DNA from: Thermoplasmata archaeon
Lineage (GTDB): Archaea; Thermoplasmatota; Thermoplasmata; Thermoplasmatales; Thermoplasmataceae
NCBI GenBank assembly: GCA_021804185.1
Contig: JAJZKL010000083.1
Location: 1-6,129, forward strand
Length of the DNA: 6,129 nucleotides
Direction of reading: 5' to 3'
The translations under genes and the position numbers were made by a program. This document shows positions 6,022-6,129 of this stretch, piece by piece. How positions within the stretch are numbered: the first letter of the stretch is position 1; each line of letters begins with the position of its first letter. A model generated the notes under the pieces. The model was not told where the DNA came from. It made no database searches and saw nothing but the letters and a program-made list of their open reading frames with translations.

Positions 6022-6049
6022 TGACATAATTATTTATCCATTTATGTCA
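6022..6049. promoter_or_regulatory. Inverted repeat TGACATAA-N12-TTATGTCA around a TATA-like core (candidate operator)
   Basis: Two perfect 8-bp arms (6022-6029 and 6042-6049) flank a 12-bp AT-rich spacer that contains TTATTTAT. Arm centres are 20 bp apart, about two helical turns, as expected for a dimeric repressor bound on one face. It sits just after the stop codon of the minus-strand ORF at the right edge and upstream of the dCMP deaminase. No T run follows on the minus strand, so it does not look like a terminator. Which gene it controls is unclear. Confidence 0.45.
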
Positions 6050-6050
6050 A

Positions 6051-6128
6051 CTACCGATCCATTATCACTGCTGTTATTATGGCCAGCAAGGCGATCAGTT
6101 CAACGGCGAACTTTCCTGAAACAAGCTT
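6051..6128 (-). CDS. 3' end of a minus-strand hydrophobic ORF, possibly a truncated heavy-metal P-type ATPase fragment
   Basis: This is an open minus-strand frame entering from the right edge and ending at TAG (6051-6053) after 25 visible residues. The segment FAVELIALLAIITAVIMD is a transmembrane helix. It resembles, from memory, an early helix of heavy-metal-translocating P-type ATPases, which in intact proteins is followed by another helix rather than a stop. Here the protein ends at Asp-Arg, and the next codons (TTG ACA TAA) stop again, so this could be a decayed or truncated copy. Alternatively it is simply the C-terminal helix of another membrane protein. The plus strand offers a rival short frame from an ATG at 6079, which has no ribosome binding site and looks like a shadow. 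The coding call rests on the hydrophobic pattern and codon style. Confidence 0.4.
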   Translation of the reverse strand, partial: KLVSGKFAVELIALLAIITAVIMDR

Positions 6129-6129
6129 T

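Overview
The window looks like chromosomal DNA of an archaeon, most likely a member of the Thermoplasmatales or a relative. Three things point that way. Promoters are TATA-box type rather than -35/-10. Some genes appear to start leaderless, while operon-internal genes carry GGAGG/GGTGA-type ribosome binding sites. Codon use is rich in ATA, AGA and AGG at moderate GC. The taxonomic call is an inference from style and gene content; no rRNA or other marker is present.

Layout. Positions 1-81 hold the start of a minus-strand membrane protein that runs off the left edge. A divergent intergenic region (82-241) contains a perfect 18-bp palindrome. Positions 242-1165 (+) encode a ten-helix EamA/DMT-family transporter. 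After a 211-bp gap with a T-rich stretch and a TATA box comes a tight plus-strand operon, sdhA-sdhB-sdhC plus a small two-helix membrane protein (1377-4752). Its genes overlap by one base, abut exactly, or sit 11 bases apart. Facing it on the minus strand are a DedA-family membrane protein (4719-5417), whose 3' end overlaps the operon's last gene by 34 bp, and a dCMP deaminase (5453-5974). The right edge has a TATA-containing inverted repeat (6022-6049) and the 3' end of a minus-strand hydrophobic ORF (6051 onward) that resembles a piece of a heavy-metal P-type ATPase. No stretch over 300 bp lacks a gene. I see no rRNA, tRNA, CRISPR array or insertion sequence.

How the genes work together. 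The central operon encodes succinate dehydrogenase (complex II). SdhA oxidises succinate to fumarate on a covalent FAD, SdhB passes electrons through three Fe-S clusters, and SdhC with the small protein anchors the complex and should reduce quinone. SdhC is the most interesting item. It is a single five-helix subunit whose histidines do not fit the usual di-heme arrangement but which is rich in Cys/His at the membrane edge. Together with SdhB it resembles, from memory, the actinobacterial Sdh1 type, in which a membrane-embedded Rieske-type cluster replaces heme. The flanking genes (exporter, DedA, nucleotide metabolism) look like unrelated housekeeping neighbours.
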